A stretch of DNA of 64,000 bases from an uncultured Porphyromonadaceae bacterium (GCA_900548975.1 URMS01000012.1:1-64000), one strand, 5' to 3'; shown: positions 1-10,707, numbered from the stretch's first letter. Notes: generated by a model from the letters alone, not told the origin. Translations and numbers: made by a program.

Positions 1-150
1 GATATATCCAAATAAATCAGTCAGTGGTAATTTCATTGTTTTTTCTGTAATTGGTAATAATACAGCAGGATGTCCGTAATATCTATAATCTTTGGCGGCT
101 TTAGGTTGGTGATACGCGCGCTTTCTATGGTGATCGGCGAAATCGAATCT
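1..150 (-). other. Open frame running off the left edge, nature unknown
   Basis: On the minus strand one frame stays open from 150 to the window edge, about 50 codons, after a stop at 151-153. The only ATG in it is at position 36. A second minus frame with an ATG at 355 ends at 125-127, so a single frameshift around 130-150 would join the two. This may be the 5' part of a gene that continues outside the window, or a decayed gene. The stretch is more AT-rich than most genes here. I do not recognise the translated product. Confidence 0.2.
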
Positions 151-409
151 CTATCGTTTGGCTCATGCAATAACGACCATCAACATGAAATAAAACAGAG
201 GGCCGTCCGGTGATGTGGCGAAACGAAATACAGCAGAAAGATCTCATGATTGGTCGAGGATTAAGGTGATGATGCAAATATAGGCAGTAATATTGTGTTT
301 TCCAAATGTTTTCGGGGACATTTTCGGGAATTTCGGTGCTTTTTCGCAGTGGCAAGAACCAATCGGCGGGATGGCTTGTTTAAATTTCATTAATCAAACT
401 TTAGCAACT
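151..409 (+). promoter_or_regulatory. Upstream region of the aquaporin gene with a weak promoter candidate
   Basis: This stretch holds no gene I can support on the plus strand. A near-consensus -7 element, TAATATTG (one mismatch to TAnnTTTG), lies at 288-295 and would give a leader of roughly 110 bases before the ATG at 410. No clear -33 TTTG is seen at the right distance, so the promoter is tentative. Confidence 0.3.
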
Positions 410-1105
410 ATGATGAGAAAACTGATTGCAGAAGGTGTGGGAACCATGTTCCTCGTTCTTCTGGCCTGCGGCAGCGCAGTGCTTGCCGGTCCGTCGATAG
501 GCGGTCTGGGCATAGGCCTATGTTTCGGCCTCGTTCTTGTGTGTCTGTGCTATGCCATCGGCAATATTTCGGGTTGCCATGTCAATCCGGCCGTATCTTT
601 CGCCATGTTCCTTGCCGGACGCATGAGCGGAAAAGAATGTGTGGGCTACATCGTGTTCCAGCTTCTGGGCGCCACCATCGGTGCCGGACTGCTTTTCTGG
701 TTCATGAACATGGCTCCCGGCTTCAATTTCGGTGGCACGACTCCTCCCGACAGCTATCTTGCCACCAATGTTCTGCAGCCCGGAGCGACCTCGGGCATGG
801 CTCTTCTTAGCGAAGGACTGCTCACATTCTTCTTCGTACTCATCGTTCTTGGCGCCACCGATCCCTCGAAGGGCTTCGGCAAGTTCGCCGGTCTGGCCAT
901 CGGTCTGGCTCTTGGCCTTGTCAATATCGTTGGTATTCCGGTCGACAACTGCTCTGTCAACCCGGCCCGCAGCTTCGGTCCCGCAGTTTTCGATCCCACC
1001 GCGTGGGGCGACTTCTGGATTATGGTCGTAGGCCCGGCAATCGGCGCCGTTCTCGCCGTCCTGTGCTGGGTAGCCATGGCCGGCGCCCGCAAGGCAATCA
1101 AATAG
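410..1105 (+). CDS. aqpZ: Aquaporin (MIP family, AqpZ-like water channel)
   Basis: A 231-residue membrane channel of the major intrinsic protein family, expected to move water (possibly small neutral solutes) across the inner membrane. Both pore motifs are present: the first NPA at residues 59-61 and the second NPAR at 184-187, with six hydrophobic segments in the usual MIP order. The upstream in-frame start at 293 was rejected because residues before 410 have no membrane or signal character; the ATG at 410 is followed directly by the first helix. Aligning by eye to E. coli AqpZ, the selectivity filter reads F39, N172, C181, R187 where AqpZ has F43, H174, T183, R189; the His-to-Asn change is unusual. 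The gene faces a MATE gene across a repeat-filled intergenic region, with no operon partner in view. Confidence 0.93.
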   Translation: MMRKLIAEGVGTMFLVLLACGSAVLAGPSIGGLGIGLCFGLVLVCLCYAIGNISGCHVNPAVSFAMFLAGRMSGKECVGYIVFQLLGATIGAGLLFWFMNMAPGFNFGGTTPPDSYLATNVLQPGATSGMALLSEGLLTFFFVLIVLGATDPSKGFGKFAGLAIGLALGLVNIVGIPVDNCSVNPARSFGPAVFDPTAWGDFWIMVVGPAIGAVLAVLCWVAMAGARKAIK

Positions 1106-1113
1106 GAAATTAG

Positions 1114-1161
1114 GAGACTAAGAGATTAGGAAACTATGAGACTAAGAGATTAGGAAACTAT
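1114..1161. repeat. Two perfect 24-bp purine-rich tandem repeats
   Basis: Positions 1114-1137 and 1138-1161 are identical 24-mers beginning GAGACTAAGAG. A third, diverged unit follows to about 1181. They start nine bases after the aquaporin stop and are purine-rich on the plus strand, the opposite strand bias to the pyrimidine-rich array at 1268-1520. Confidence 0.9.
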
Positions 1162-1166
1162 GAATT

Positions 1167-1213
1167 TAGGAGATTAGGAAGTTGGGATTCACAAGCCCTT
1201 TTCTAATCTCCTA
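1167..1213. terminator. Inverted repeat joining purine and pyrimidine arms; possible terminator
   Basis: TAGGAGATTAG at 1167-1177 is the exact reverse complement of CTAATCTCCTA at 1203-1213, with a 25-base loop. The right arm is followed by TTTT on the plus strand. It lies between two convergent genes (aquaporin and MATE) and could end transcription from the aquaporin side. The stem is AT-rich and built from the local repeat vocabulary, so it may simply be a by-product of the repeats. Confidence 0.4.
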
Positions 1214-1267
1214 TTTTCATATCTCACAATCTCTCCTCCAAACTTCCTATCACCCTAACTTCCTTCC

Positions 1268-1520
1268 CTCCTAATCTCCTTTCCTCCTATCTTCCTTCCC
1301 TCCTAATCTCCTTCCCTCCTATCTTCCTTTCCTCCTAACTTCCTTTCCTCCTATCTTCCTTCCCTCCTAATCTCCTTCCCTCCTATCTTCCTTCCCTCCT
1401 AATCTCCTTCCCTCCTATCTTCCTTTCCTCCTAACTTCCTTTCCTCCTATCTTCCTTCCCTCCTAATCTCCTTCCCTCCTAATCTCCTTCCCTCCTAATC
1501 TCCTTCCCTCCTAATCTCCT
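1268..1520. repeat. 16-bp tandem repeat array (15 full units plus a partial)
   Basis: Fifteen consecutive 16-bp units run from 1268 to 1507, and a partial sixteenth reaches 1520. The most common unit is CTCCTAATCTCCTTCC; variants differ at a few pyrimidines (CTCCTATCTTCCTTCC, CTCCTAACTTCCTTTC and others). The unit order at 1284-1379 is repeated exactly at 1380-1475, a 96-bp higher-order duplication. The plus strand is almost pure pyrimidine with no G. On the minus strand, which would be the 3' end of the MATE transcript, every unit junction reads AGGAGG. The partial last unit also encodes the last residues and the stop codon of the MATE gene. Positions 1214-1267 hold degenerate related sequence. 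Confidence 0.95.
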
Positions 1521-2851
1521 AAATTAAAGCCTATAAGGATAACGGCGAGGGTGAGGGCCTCCGCGGCCGGGATGGCGAGCCACAGGCCGGTGGCACCCAG
1601 GACAATCGGCAAAAGGATGAAACCGGGGATCAGGAACACAACTCCGCGGAGCAACATATAGAGCGTAGGCTGAAGCGCCTTTTCTATGCTCTGATAGTAA
1701 CCGATAAATGTGATGTTGATGGCGAAGAACAGGGCGCATGTGCCAAGCAGCGGCAGTCCCTGGGCGGCAAGAGCGTAAGCCGGAGCGGTCTCAGGCAGGA
1801 AGATGCCGGCAAGTACCGACGAACCGCCCCACATGCCGCACGATATCAGCACACCGCACACCGCAGCCGTGAGCAGAGATATCTTCAGGGCGGTGCGCAC
1901 ACGAGCGGGCTGCCCTGCCCCATAATTGAAACTGATGATGGGCTGTGCCGCCTGTGCCACGGCGTTGTTGATAGAGAAGATAATCGGGAAAAGATAGCAC
2001 CCTACACTGAATGCGGCCACGCCGTCCTCGCCCAGATACTTCATGAACATAAAATTGCCCGTAACCATCATTATGCCGAGCGCGAGTTCGGCCAGGAATG
2101 TGGCGAAGCCTATCCGTGCCATATAGCCGGTGTTACGGAGCGACAGCCTCAGCGATTTCACACTCATCTTCAGCCGGTAGAAACGCAGTTTATTGGAAAA
2201 TGCCACGAAGTACACCAGCACCATCACTCCGCCGAGTCCACAGGAAATCGATGTGGCTATCGAAGCTCCGCGGATGCCCATGCCAAGCGGGAATACCATG
2301 AGCCAATCGAGAAATATATTCACTACCGCCGCCACTATCTGCACTGTCATGGCATAGCGGGGCGAACCGTCGAGGCGTATAAGCATCATGCCCACGCACT
2401 GGGCGTAGAAAAAGACAAGCCCCGGCAAAAGCCACAGCAGATAGTCCGTCGCCTCGCGTTCGAGCAAAGGACTGCAGCCCAGAATATAAAGAACCTTGCG
2501 GGTGAACAGCAGCGAGACCGCTATCACCACGCCGAATATCACCGCACCGGCCAGATAGGCCTGTGTCATGATGATGCGGGCGCCTTTCTCGTTGCCCTCG
2601 GCGAGACGGATGCCGCCGACCACCGAGGCTCCGATACCGAACATCAGCCCGATGCCGGTGCACAGCAGAAACAGCGGCGCCACAATATTTATGGCCGCGA
2701 GAGCATTGCTGCCCACACCGTGCCCCACGAACATGCCGTCGCATATGTTGAGCGCCGAATTGAACACCATGCCGATAAGCGTAGGCACGAACAGCGCTCT
2801 GAACAGAGCACCGATCTTGTCGTTTCCGAAATCAAGTCTGTCTCGTTTCAT
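1511..2851 (-). CDS. MATE family efflux transporter
   Basis: A 446-residue multidrug and toxin extrusion (MATE) family membrane protein with about twelve hydrophobic helices, expected to export organic cations or drugs using a Na+ or H+ gradient. The frame extends upstream to 3313, but that part lacks membrane character and would overlap the divergent MATE gene; the ATG at 2851 begins a typical MATE N-terminus (FNSALNICDGMFVGHGVG at about residues 29-46). The C-terminal residues FNLGD and the TAG stop lie in the 16-bp repeat array, so the array has supplied the end of the reading frame. Substrate cannot be told from sequence. A second, divergent MATE gene starts 190 bases away. Confidence 0.88.
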   Translation of the reverse strand: MKRDRLDFGNDKIGALFRALFVPTLIGMVFNSALNICDGMFVGHGVGSNALAAINIVAPLFLLCTGIGLMFGIGASVVGGIRLAEGNEKGARIIMTQAYLAGAVIFGVVIAVSLLFTRKVLYILGCSPLLEREATDYLLWLLPGLVFFYAQCVGMMLIRLDGSPRYAMTVQIVAAVVNIFLDWLMVFPLGMGIRGASIATSISCGLGGVMVLVYFVAFSNKLRFYRLKMSVKSLRLSLRNTGYMARIGFATFLAELALGIMMVTGNFMFMKYLGEDGVAAFSVGCYLFPIIFSINNAVAQAAQPIISFNYGAGQPARVRTALKISLLTAAVCGVLISCGMWGGSSVLAGIFLPETAPAYALAAQGLPLLGTCALFFAINITFIGYYQSIEKALQPTLYMLLRGVVFLIPGFILLPIVLGATGLWLAIPAAEALTLAVILIGFNLGD

Positions 2852-3025
2852 CCCGTAAGGTAAAAAGTGAATAATGTGAATAAAGTGAAGATAATAGTTC
2901 TTTGGGCGAAGGGCTGCTTGGGTGTCAAGGCCATTATCTTCACCTTTCACCAAAACAGCCCGCAAAGATAGGACTTTTAAACGACAAAAAAGAATTCCGC
3001 AGGCCTCCGTATAGCGAAAATGAGC

Positions 3026-3033
3026 TATCTTTG
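3026..3033 (+). promoter_or_regulatory. Bacteroidetes -7 promoter element before the second MATE gene
   Basis: TATCTTTG fits TAnnTTTG and lies eight bases before the ATG at 3042, which would make a very short or absent leader. No convincing -33 TTTG is present at the usual spacing. Confidence 0.5.
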
Positions 3034-3041
3034 CACCCGTT

Positions 3042-4481
3042 ATGGCAGATATATCGCAGATACGTACCGGCGGGAAGCTCACTCTGGGCCAGCAGGCCGC
3101 GCTCACAGCCAAGCTGGCGTGGCCCGCTATCGTGGCGCAGCTGTCGACCATCCTCATGCAGTATATCGACGCATCGATGGTCGGGCGACTGGGCGCCGAC
3201 GAGTCGGCTTCGGTAGGACTTATGAACTCGAGCCTGTGGATGTTCTGGGGCGTATGCTCCATGATCACCATGGGATTCTCGGTACAGGTGGCCCATCTGC
3301 TCGGTGCCGGCAAGGAGTCGCAGGCGCGCGACGTACTGCGTCAGGGCATCGTGGCCTGCCTCATCGCAGGCTCCATAATGGCAGCCATAGGTATCGGCAT
3401 CGCCTTCCCGCTGCCTCACTGGCTCGGAGGCGCCCCTGCCATATGCCACGGCGCCTCCGTATACTTCCTGACATTCGTATCGGCCCTTCCCATCCTCACC
3501 CTCAACTACCTCGCCGGCGGCATGCTCCGCTGTGCCGGAAACATGACGGTGCCCGGCATCCTCGGCGTGGGCATGTGTCTGCTCGATGTGGCGTTCAACT
3601 TCTGCCTCATCTTCCCGACACGCGACCTCACCGTGGCCGGAATATCGTTCACCATGCCCGGAGCCGGTCTCGGAGTGTTCGGAGCCGCCCTGGGCACCGT
3701 CTGCGCCGAAATAATATGTGCCGCCGCCATGATGGCCTTCCTGTGCCTGAAGCAAAAAGATCTGCGGCTGCGCGGACAAGACGGAGGCAACGGCTACCGC
3801 CCCACCCGCCCCGTTCTCAAGAAAGCATTCAGAATAGCGCTGCCCATGACAGCCGAACATATTATATTCTGCGGCGCACAAATCACCATCACACTCATTG
3901 TGGCTCCACTCGGTGTAGTTGCCATCGCGGCAAATGCCTTCGCGGTCACCGCCGAAAGCCTCTGCTACATGCCCGGATTCGGCATAGGCGAGGCCGCCAC
4001 CACACTTTGCGGCCAGAGCTACGGCGCGGGGCGTCCGGCCCTGGTACGCCGCTTCTGCTACCTGTCGGTATTCCTCGGTATGGCCGTAATGACAGTGATG
4101 GCAGCAATAATGTACATCTGCGCTCCCTTTATGATGGAAATAATGACCCCTGTGGCCGCCATAGCGCAGGCCGGTACCGAAGTGCTCCGCATCGAGGCCT
4201 TCGCAGAACCCATGTACGCCGCATCGATAGTGGCATACGGCGCCTTTGTGGGGGTGGGCGACACCCTTGTGCCCGCGGTGATGAACTTCGGCAGCATATG
4301 GCTCGTGCGCATCCCGCTTGCCGCCATCCTGGCTCCGACACTCGGGCTGCAGGGCGTATGGATAGCCATGGCCGCCGAGCTGACATTCAGAGGCATAATC
4401 TTCCTTGTGCGCATGCGCGGACGCCGATGGCTCCGCCCCGGCCGCACGCCATCCGACCCCGAACCGCTTCCCGAAGTGTAG
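3042..4481 (+). CDS. MATE family efflux transporter
   Basis: A 479-residue polytopic membrane protein with about twelve helices and the two-fold repeated MATE architecture; for example WPAIVAQLSTILMQYIDASM near residues 28-47 is the conserved first-helix region and a similar helix recurs after residue 260. It is expected to export drugs or metabolites coupled to an ion gradient. It is transcribed divergently from another MATE gene, and the two are clearly different subfamilies rather than a recent duplication. The start at 3042 is supported by the adjacent -7 element. Substrate is unknown. Confidence 0.9.
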   Translation: MADISQIRTGGKLTLGQQAALTAKLAWPAIVAQLSTILMQYIDASMVGRLGADESASVGLMNSSLWMFWGVCSMITMGFSVQVAHLLGAGKESQARDVLRQGIVACLIAGSIMAAIGIGIAFPLPHWLGGAPAICHGASVYFLTFVSALPILTLNYLAGGMLRCAGNMTVPGILGVGMCLLDVAFNFCLIFPTRDLTVAGISFTMPGAGLGVFGAALGTVCAEIICAAAMMAFLCLKQKDLRLRGQDGGNGYRPTRPVLKKAFRIALPMTAEHIIFCGAQITITLIVAPLGVVAIAANAFAVTAESLCYMPGFGIGEAATTLCGQSYGAGRPALVRRFCYLSVFLGMAVMTVMAAIMYICAPFMMEIMTPVAAIAQAGTEVLRIEAFAEPMYAASIVAYGAFVGVGDTLVPAVMNFGSIWLVRIPLAAILAPTLGLQGVWIAMAAELTFRGIIFLVRMRGRRWLRPGRTPSDPEPLPEV

Positions 4482-4494
4482 GAACCGGCACGGA

Positions 4495-4526
4495 TTTCGC
4501 ATTCTCGCGATTTTTGCGTACATTTG
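4495..4526 (+). promoter_or_regulatory. Promoter of the ABC-F gene
   Basis: TTTC at 4495-4498 and TACATTTG at 4519-4526 are separated by 20 bases, matching the Bacteroidetes TTTG/TAnnTTTG promoter with one mismatch in the -33 box. The ATG follows 20 bases downstream. Confidence 0.6.
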
Positions 4527-4546
4527 CAGATTGAAACTGATAGCAA

Positions 4547-6505
<1,959 letters not shown>

Positions 6506-6540
6506 TTCCAAAACAACAAATAAACCAATATTTAAAAACA

Positions 6541-8562
6541 ATGCGCAGTAACATCTATTTCATTGTCGGCGCAATGCTTGCAGCCGGTCTCGCTACCGGC
6601 TCGTGCACCCGACAGCAGGCGCCCAAAGGCATCGACGCCGCCAATCTCGACACAAGCGTCAATCCCGGCGACGACTTCTACGACTATGCTTGCGGCGGCT
6701 GGATGAAAGCCAACCCCCTCAAGCCCGAATACTCCCGCTTCGGAACTTTCGACCAGCTCGGCGAAAACAACCGCGAACAGGTGCGTGAACTCGTTCTCGG
6801 TCTCGACCGCGCTACAGCCGAACCCGGCTCGAACGCTCAGAAAATCGCCGACCTCTACGCCATGGGCATGGACAGCGTACGCCTCAACGAGCAGGGCATC
6901 GAGCCCCTCAAGGCCGACCTCGAGCTCATAGCCTCCACTCCCCGCGAAAAAGTGGTTGACCTCATGGCTACACTGCCCGGTCTCGACGTATTCTTCGATA
7001 CCGGCGTGCAGGCCGACCTCAAGAACTCCGACATCAACACCATGTACTGGGGCCAGGGCGGTCTCGGTCTCGGCGACCGCGACTACTACACCATCAAGTC
7101 CGACCGCAACGACCAGGTACTCGCAGCCTACCGCACATACCTCACCACTCTCGCCGGTCTTATCGGCTACGACGAGGCCCGTGCCAAGGAATTCACCGAC
7201 AACGTACTCGCCATCGAGACCGAACTCGCCGGCAAGCAGATGACACGTACCGAAATGCGCAACATCGCCGCCTGCTACAACCCCACCACCGTAGCCGAGC
7301 TCGCCAAGAAATATCCCAACGTCGATCTCAAGGCCTACTTCGACCTCCAGAACCTCGCTGTCGACTCCATCGTTGTCGAGCAGCCCGCATACTACGCTGC
7401 TGTGGCCGAGGCTCTTGCCAAGCAGTCCGATCAGGTCCTCCGCGACTATATGACAGCTTCCTACGTAGGTTCCGCCGCCAACTATCTCGGCGACGACTTC
7501 ATCAACGCCAACTTCGCCCTCAACCAGGTAATGTCGGGTGTCGAGGAGCAGCAGCCCCGCTGGAAACGCGCCCTCGCCGTGCCCAACGGCATCCTTGGCG
7601 AAGCTCTCGGTCAGCTCTACGTAGAGAAATACTTCCCCGCTTCCTCGAAAGAGAAGATGCTCACCCTCGTAGGCAATCTCCAGACCGCCCTGGGACAGCA
7701 CATCGACAATCTCACATGGATGAGCGACTCCACAAAAGCCCGCGCACACGAAAAACTCGACGCTTTCACCGTAAAGATCGGTTATCCCGACAACTGGCGC
7801 GACTACTCCGGCCTCGCCATCGACCCCGAACTGTCGTACTGGAAGAACATCCAGAACGCCATCCTCTTCAACCAGGCATACTACAACGCCGACTACGGCA
7901 AACCCGTCGACCGCGCACGCTGGCACATGTCGCCCCAGACCGTCAACGCCTACTACAACCCCACCACCAACGAAATCTGCTTCCCTGCAGGCATCCTGCA
8001 GGCTCCCTTCTTCGATCCCGAGGCTGACGACGCCGTCAACTACGGCGCTATCGGCGTGGTTATCGGCCACGAAATGACTCACGGCTTCGACGACCAGGGC
8101 CGTCAGTTCGACAAGGACGGCAACTTCGCCGACTGGTGGACAGCAGCCGACGCCGAAGCCTTCAACGCTCTCGCCGACAAACTCGTAGCTCAGTTCGACA
8201 GCATCGAAGTCGCTCCCGGCACCAAGGCCAACGGCCGTCTCACCCTTGGCGAGAATATCGCCGATCAGGGTGGTCTCCGTGTTGCCTACACAGCCTACCA
8301 CAACGCCCTCGGAGACAACGAAGGCGAAGTAATCGACGGCTTCACCCCCGACCAGCGCTTCTATCTGGCATATGCCAACGTATGGGCCGGCAACATCCGC
8401 GACGCCGAGATACTCCAGCGCACCACTTCCGACCCCCACTCGCTGGGCCGCTGGCGCGTCGACGCCACTCTGCGCAACATCGCTCCCTTCTATACCGCAT
8501 TCGGTATCACCGAGGGTCAGCCCATGTTCATGCCCGAGGCTGAGCGCGTGGTTATCTGGTAA
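6541..8562 (+). CDS. pepO: M13 family zinc metallopeptidase, lipoprotein (PepO-like)
   Basis: A 673-residue neprilysin/PepO-type endopeptidase expected to cleave oligopeptides outside the cytoplasm. The N-terminus is a lipoprotein signal with Cys22 after ATGS, so it is probably anchored in an envelope membrane. The zinc site is complete: HEMTH at residues 510-514 gives two His ligands and the catalytic Glu, and ENIAD gives the third ligand Glu571. The family motif NAYYNP also precedes the active site. Length is normal for M13. The ATG at 6541 was chosen because it opens the signal peptide; an in-frame upstream start at 6460 would overlap the ABC-F gene. The gap to the ABC-F stop is 35 bases, so the two may be co-transcribed. 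Confidence 0.93.
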   Translation: MRSNIYFIVGAMLAAGLATGSCTRQQAPKGIDAANLDTSVNPGDDFYDYACGGWMKANPLKPEYSRFGTFDQLGENNREQVRELVLGLDRATAEPGSNAQKIADLYAMGMDSVRLNEQGIEPLKADLELIASTPREKVVDLMATLPGLDVFFDTGVQADLKNSDINTMYWGQGGLGLGDRDYYTIKSDRNDQVLAAYRTYLTTLAGLIGYDEARAKEFTDNVLAIETELAGKQMTRTEMRNIAACYNPTTVAELAKKYPNVDLKAYFDLQNLAVDSIVVEQPAYYAAVAEALAKQSDQVLRDYMTASYVGSAANYLGDDFINANFALNQVMSGVEEQQPRWKRALAVPNGILGEALGQLYVEKYFPASSKEKMLTLVGNLQTALGQHIDNLTWMSDSTKARAHEKLDAFTVKIGYPDNWRDYSGLAIDPELSYWKNIQNAILFNQAYYNADYGKPVDRARWHMSPQTVNAYYNPTTNEICFPAGILQAPFFDPEADDAVNYGAIGVVIGHEMTHGFDDQGRQFDKDGNFADWWTAADAEAFNALADKLVAQFDSIEVAPGTKANGRLTLGENIADQGGLRVAYTAYHNALGDNEGEVIDGFTPDQRFYLAYANVWAGNIRDAEILQRTTSDPHSLGRWRVDATLRNIAPFYTAFGITEGQPMFMPEAERVVIW

Positions 8563-8586
8563 CAACACAATTTCATAAAACATAAC

Positions 8587-8628
8587 GAGGGGTCGGGATA
8601 GTTGTAAATACTGTTATCGTGACCCCTC
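8587..8628 (+). terminator. Stem-loop between the M13 peptidase and the lipoprotein gene
   Basis: GAGGGGTC at 8587-8594 pairs with GACCCCTC at 8621-8628, and GATA/TATC just inside can extend the stem after a short mismatch. It lies in the 82-base gap after the peptidase stop and is followed by TTAAC, a weak U-run. It may terminate or attenuate transcription into the downstream lipoprotein gene, or stabilise the 3' end. Confidence 0.55.
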
Positions 8629-8644
8629 TTAACTCCTCGACAAA

Positions 8645-9448
8645 ATGAAAAAAATATTCAGGAACTGCCTTGCGGCAGCCGCAGTGCTACTGGCAGCAGT
8701 AACCATAGCATCGTGCTCCACCAAGAGCAGCACACCTTCGGCTCTTATCGAACAAAGCCAGCGCATCGACGGCGAACTGAGCTCTCTAGCCGCCAACAGC
8801 CCCCACTACCTCGCAAAGGCAGGCGCCGCTTATGCCGACGGCATCCTCAGCGTCGACATCACATTCGCCGATGCCGCCGTCGTACCCGCCGACTACTCGC
8901 AGGCACTGGTAGAGTATGCTGTTTCAGCATGGCTCAAAACCCACCTCGGCGTCAACCTCGACACCACCCTCAACACTCTCTCGGCCGAGAAAGGTTCTCT
9001 CAAAATCACCTTCGCAGGCGCCGACGGCACAACCAAAGACTTTACCATCGGCTCAGCACGCCTTAAAAAGCTGTTGGTACTCAAACCCAGCGAACTCGGC
9101 TTCTCCGAAGTAAAAGACAATGTGGCGCTGATCATGGAAAAACGCTGCGCCGAGTACAAGGACGCCTACAAAGCCACCGAAGCTTCGTTCGAAATCACCG
9201 GCGGTTTTGCACAGTACACCCTCGTATTCGAATCGGCCTCGATGTTCTCCAATCTCAACCAGGACAGCCTGCGCGGACGCTATCAGAAGGTACTTCAGGC
9301 ACAGTATGCCAACTACGGCGAGTGCGCACCGTTTGTCACCGACATCATCAAATCGCTCGGTATCGACGGCTACCGCTTCGTCTACGAAGGTGCCAACGAC
9401 GCATCCAAGACACTGAAAGCCGCTCTTCCCTGGCGCCTGTTCGAATAA
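8645..9448 (+). CDS. Lipoprotein of unknown function
   Basis: A 267-residue protein with a clear lipoprotein signal: positively charged start, hydrophobic stretch, and Cys24 after TIAS. The mature part is rich in Ala, Ser and Asp, with no transmembrane segment, no repeats and no catalytic motif I recognise. It sits between an M13 peptidase and peptidase T, both peptide-degrading, which hints at a peptide-related envelope role only by association. I do not recognise the family. Confidence 0.7.
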   Translation: MKKIFRNCLAAAAVLLAAVTIASCSTKSSTPSALIEQSQRIDGELSSLAANSPHYLAKAGAAYADGILSVDITFADAAVVPADYSQALVEYAVSAWLKTHLGVNLDTTLNTLSAEKGSLKITFAGADGTTKDFTIGSARLKKLLVLKPSELGFSEVKDNVALIMEKRCAEYKDAYKATEASFEITGGFAQYTLVFESASMFSNLNQDSLRGRYQKVLQAQYANYGECAPFVTDIIKSLGIDGYRFVYEGANDASKTLKAALPWRLFE

Positions 9449-9479
9449 GGGAAAGACAATCACCTTAAACCCCAAAAAT

Positions 9480-10706
9480 ATGAATATAGTAGACCGCTTC
9501 CTGAGCTATGTGAAGTTCGACACCCAGAGCGACGAACTCACCAACCTCACGCCGTCGACTCCTGGACAGATGATTTTCGCCGAGCATCTCAAAGAAGAGC
9601 TCGAAGCCATGGGCCTGTCGGAAATCTCTCTCGACGAAAACGGATACCTCATGGCCACTCTGCCGGCCAATACCGATGCCGACGTACCTGTGGTAGGCTT
9701 TATCGCCCATCTCGACACATCGCCCGACATGTCGGGGCGCCACGTATCGCCCCGCATCGTTCAGGCCTACGACGGCGGCGACATAGTGCTCAACGCCGAC
9801 AAAGGCATAGTGCTCTCCCCGGCTGAATTCCCCGAACTGCTCCACTACGTGGGCCAGGACCTTATCGTTACCGACGGCAACACCCTGCTCGGCGCCGACG
9901 ACAAGGCCGGTATCGCCGAAATAATATCGGCTGTCGACTATCTGAAGTCGCATCCCGAAATCAAACACGGCAAAATCCGCATAGCATTCAATCCCGACGA
10001 GGAAATCGGCCAGGGCGCACACAAATTCGATGTCGCTCAATTCGGTGCCGACTGGGCCTACACCATGGACGGCGGCGAAATCGGCGAACTCGAGTACGAG
10101 AACTTCAACGCCGCTGTGGCCCGTGTGACCTTCGAAGGCCGCAACGTTCACCCCGGCTACGCCAAGCACAAGATGATAAACTCCATGCGCATAGCCAACC
10201 AGTTCGTCATCATGCTTCCCCGCTGGGAAACTCCCGAGCATACCGAAGACTACGAAGGCTTCTACCACCTCGTGTCGATGGAAGGCACCGTGGAAAAGAC
10301 CGTGCTCACATATATCGTGCGCGACCACGACCGCGACCGCTTCGAGCGCCGTAAAAAAGAACTCGAGCACCTCGCCCGCAAAATCAACCACGAGTTCCCC
10401 AACTGCTGCTCCATCGAAATCAAAGACCAGTACTACAACATGCGCGAGAAAGTGGAGCCGGTGATGTATGTGGTCGAGATTGCCGAAGAGGCCATGCGCC
10501 GCGCCGGTGTAACGCCCAAAGTGCAGCCTATCCGCGGCGGAACAGACGGCGCCCAGCTGTCGTTCAAGGGCCTCCCCTGCCCCAATATTTTCGCCGGCGG
10601 TCTCAACTTCCACGGACGCTACGAGTTCGTGCCCATCCCCTCGATGGAAAAGGCATCGGAAGTGATCGTCGAGATAGCTCGTATTGTCGCAGACCGCCGT
10701 CGCTGA
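9480..10706 (+). CDS. pepT: Peptidase T (M20 family tripeptidase)
   Basis: A 408-residue cytosolic zinc aminopeptidase that removes the N-terminal residue from tripeptides. The M20 metal-binding motifs appear in order: HLDTSPD near residue 82, GADDKAG near residue 140, NPDEEIGQGAHKFD near residues 171-184, and the C-terminal GGTDGAQLS; the YTMDGGEIGELEYENFNAA segment is characteristic of PepT rather than other M20 peptidases. Length matches the family. It begins 31 bases after the lipoprotein stop and ends one base before the miaA ATG, suggesting one transcript. Confidence 0.95.
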   Translation: MNIVDRFLSYVKFDTQSDELTNLTPSTPGQMIFAEHLKEELEAMGLSEISLDENGYLMATLPANTDADVPVVGFIAHLDTSPDMSGRHVSPRIVQAYDGGDIVLNADKGIVLSPAEFPELLHYVGQDLIVTDGNTLLGADDKAGIAEIISAVDYLKSHPEIKHGKIRIAFNPDEEIGQGAHKFDVAQFGADWAYTMDGGEIGELEYENFNAAVARVTFEGRNVHPGYAKHKMINSMRIANQFVIMLPRWETPEHTEDYEGFYHLVSMEGTVEKTVLTYIVRDHDRDRFERRKKELEHLARKINHEFPNCCSIEIKDQYYNMREKVEPVMYVVEIAEEAMRRAGVTPKVQPIRGGTDGAQLSFKGLPCPNIFAGGLNFHGRYEFVPIPSMEKASEVIVEIARIVADRRR

Positions 10707-10707
10707 T

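Noticed and set aside
1268..1520. CRISPR array
   Set aside because: Units are 16 bp, directly adjacent, with no spacers and no cas genes nearby.
2852..3313. Longer MATE start with a 154-residue extension
   Set aside because: The extension lacks membrane or signal features and would overlap the divergent MATE gene and its promoter.
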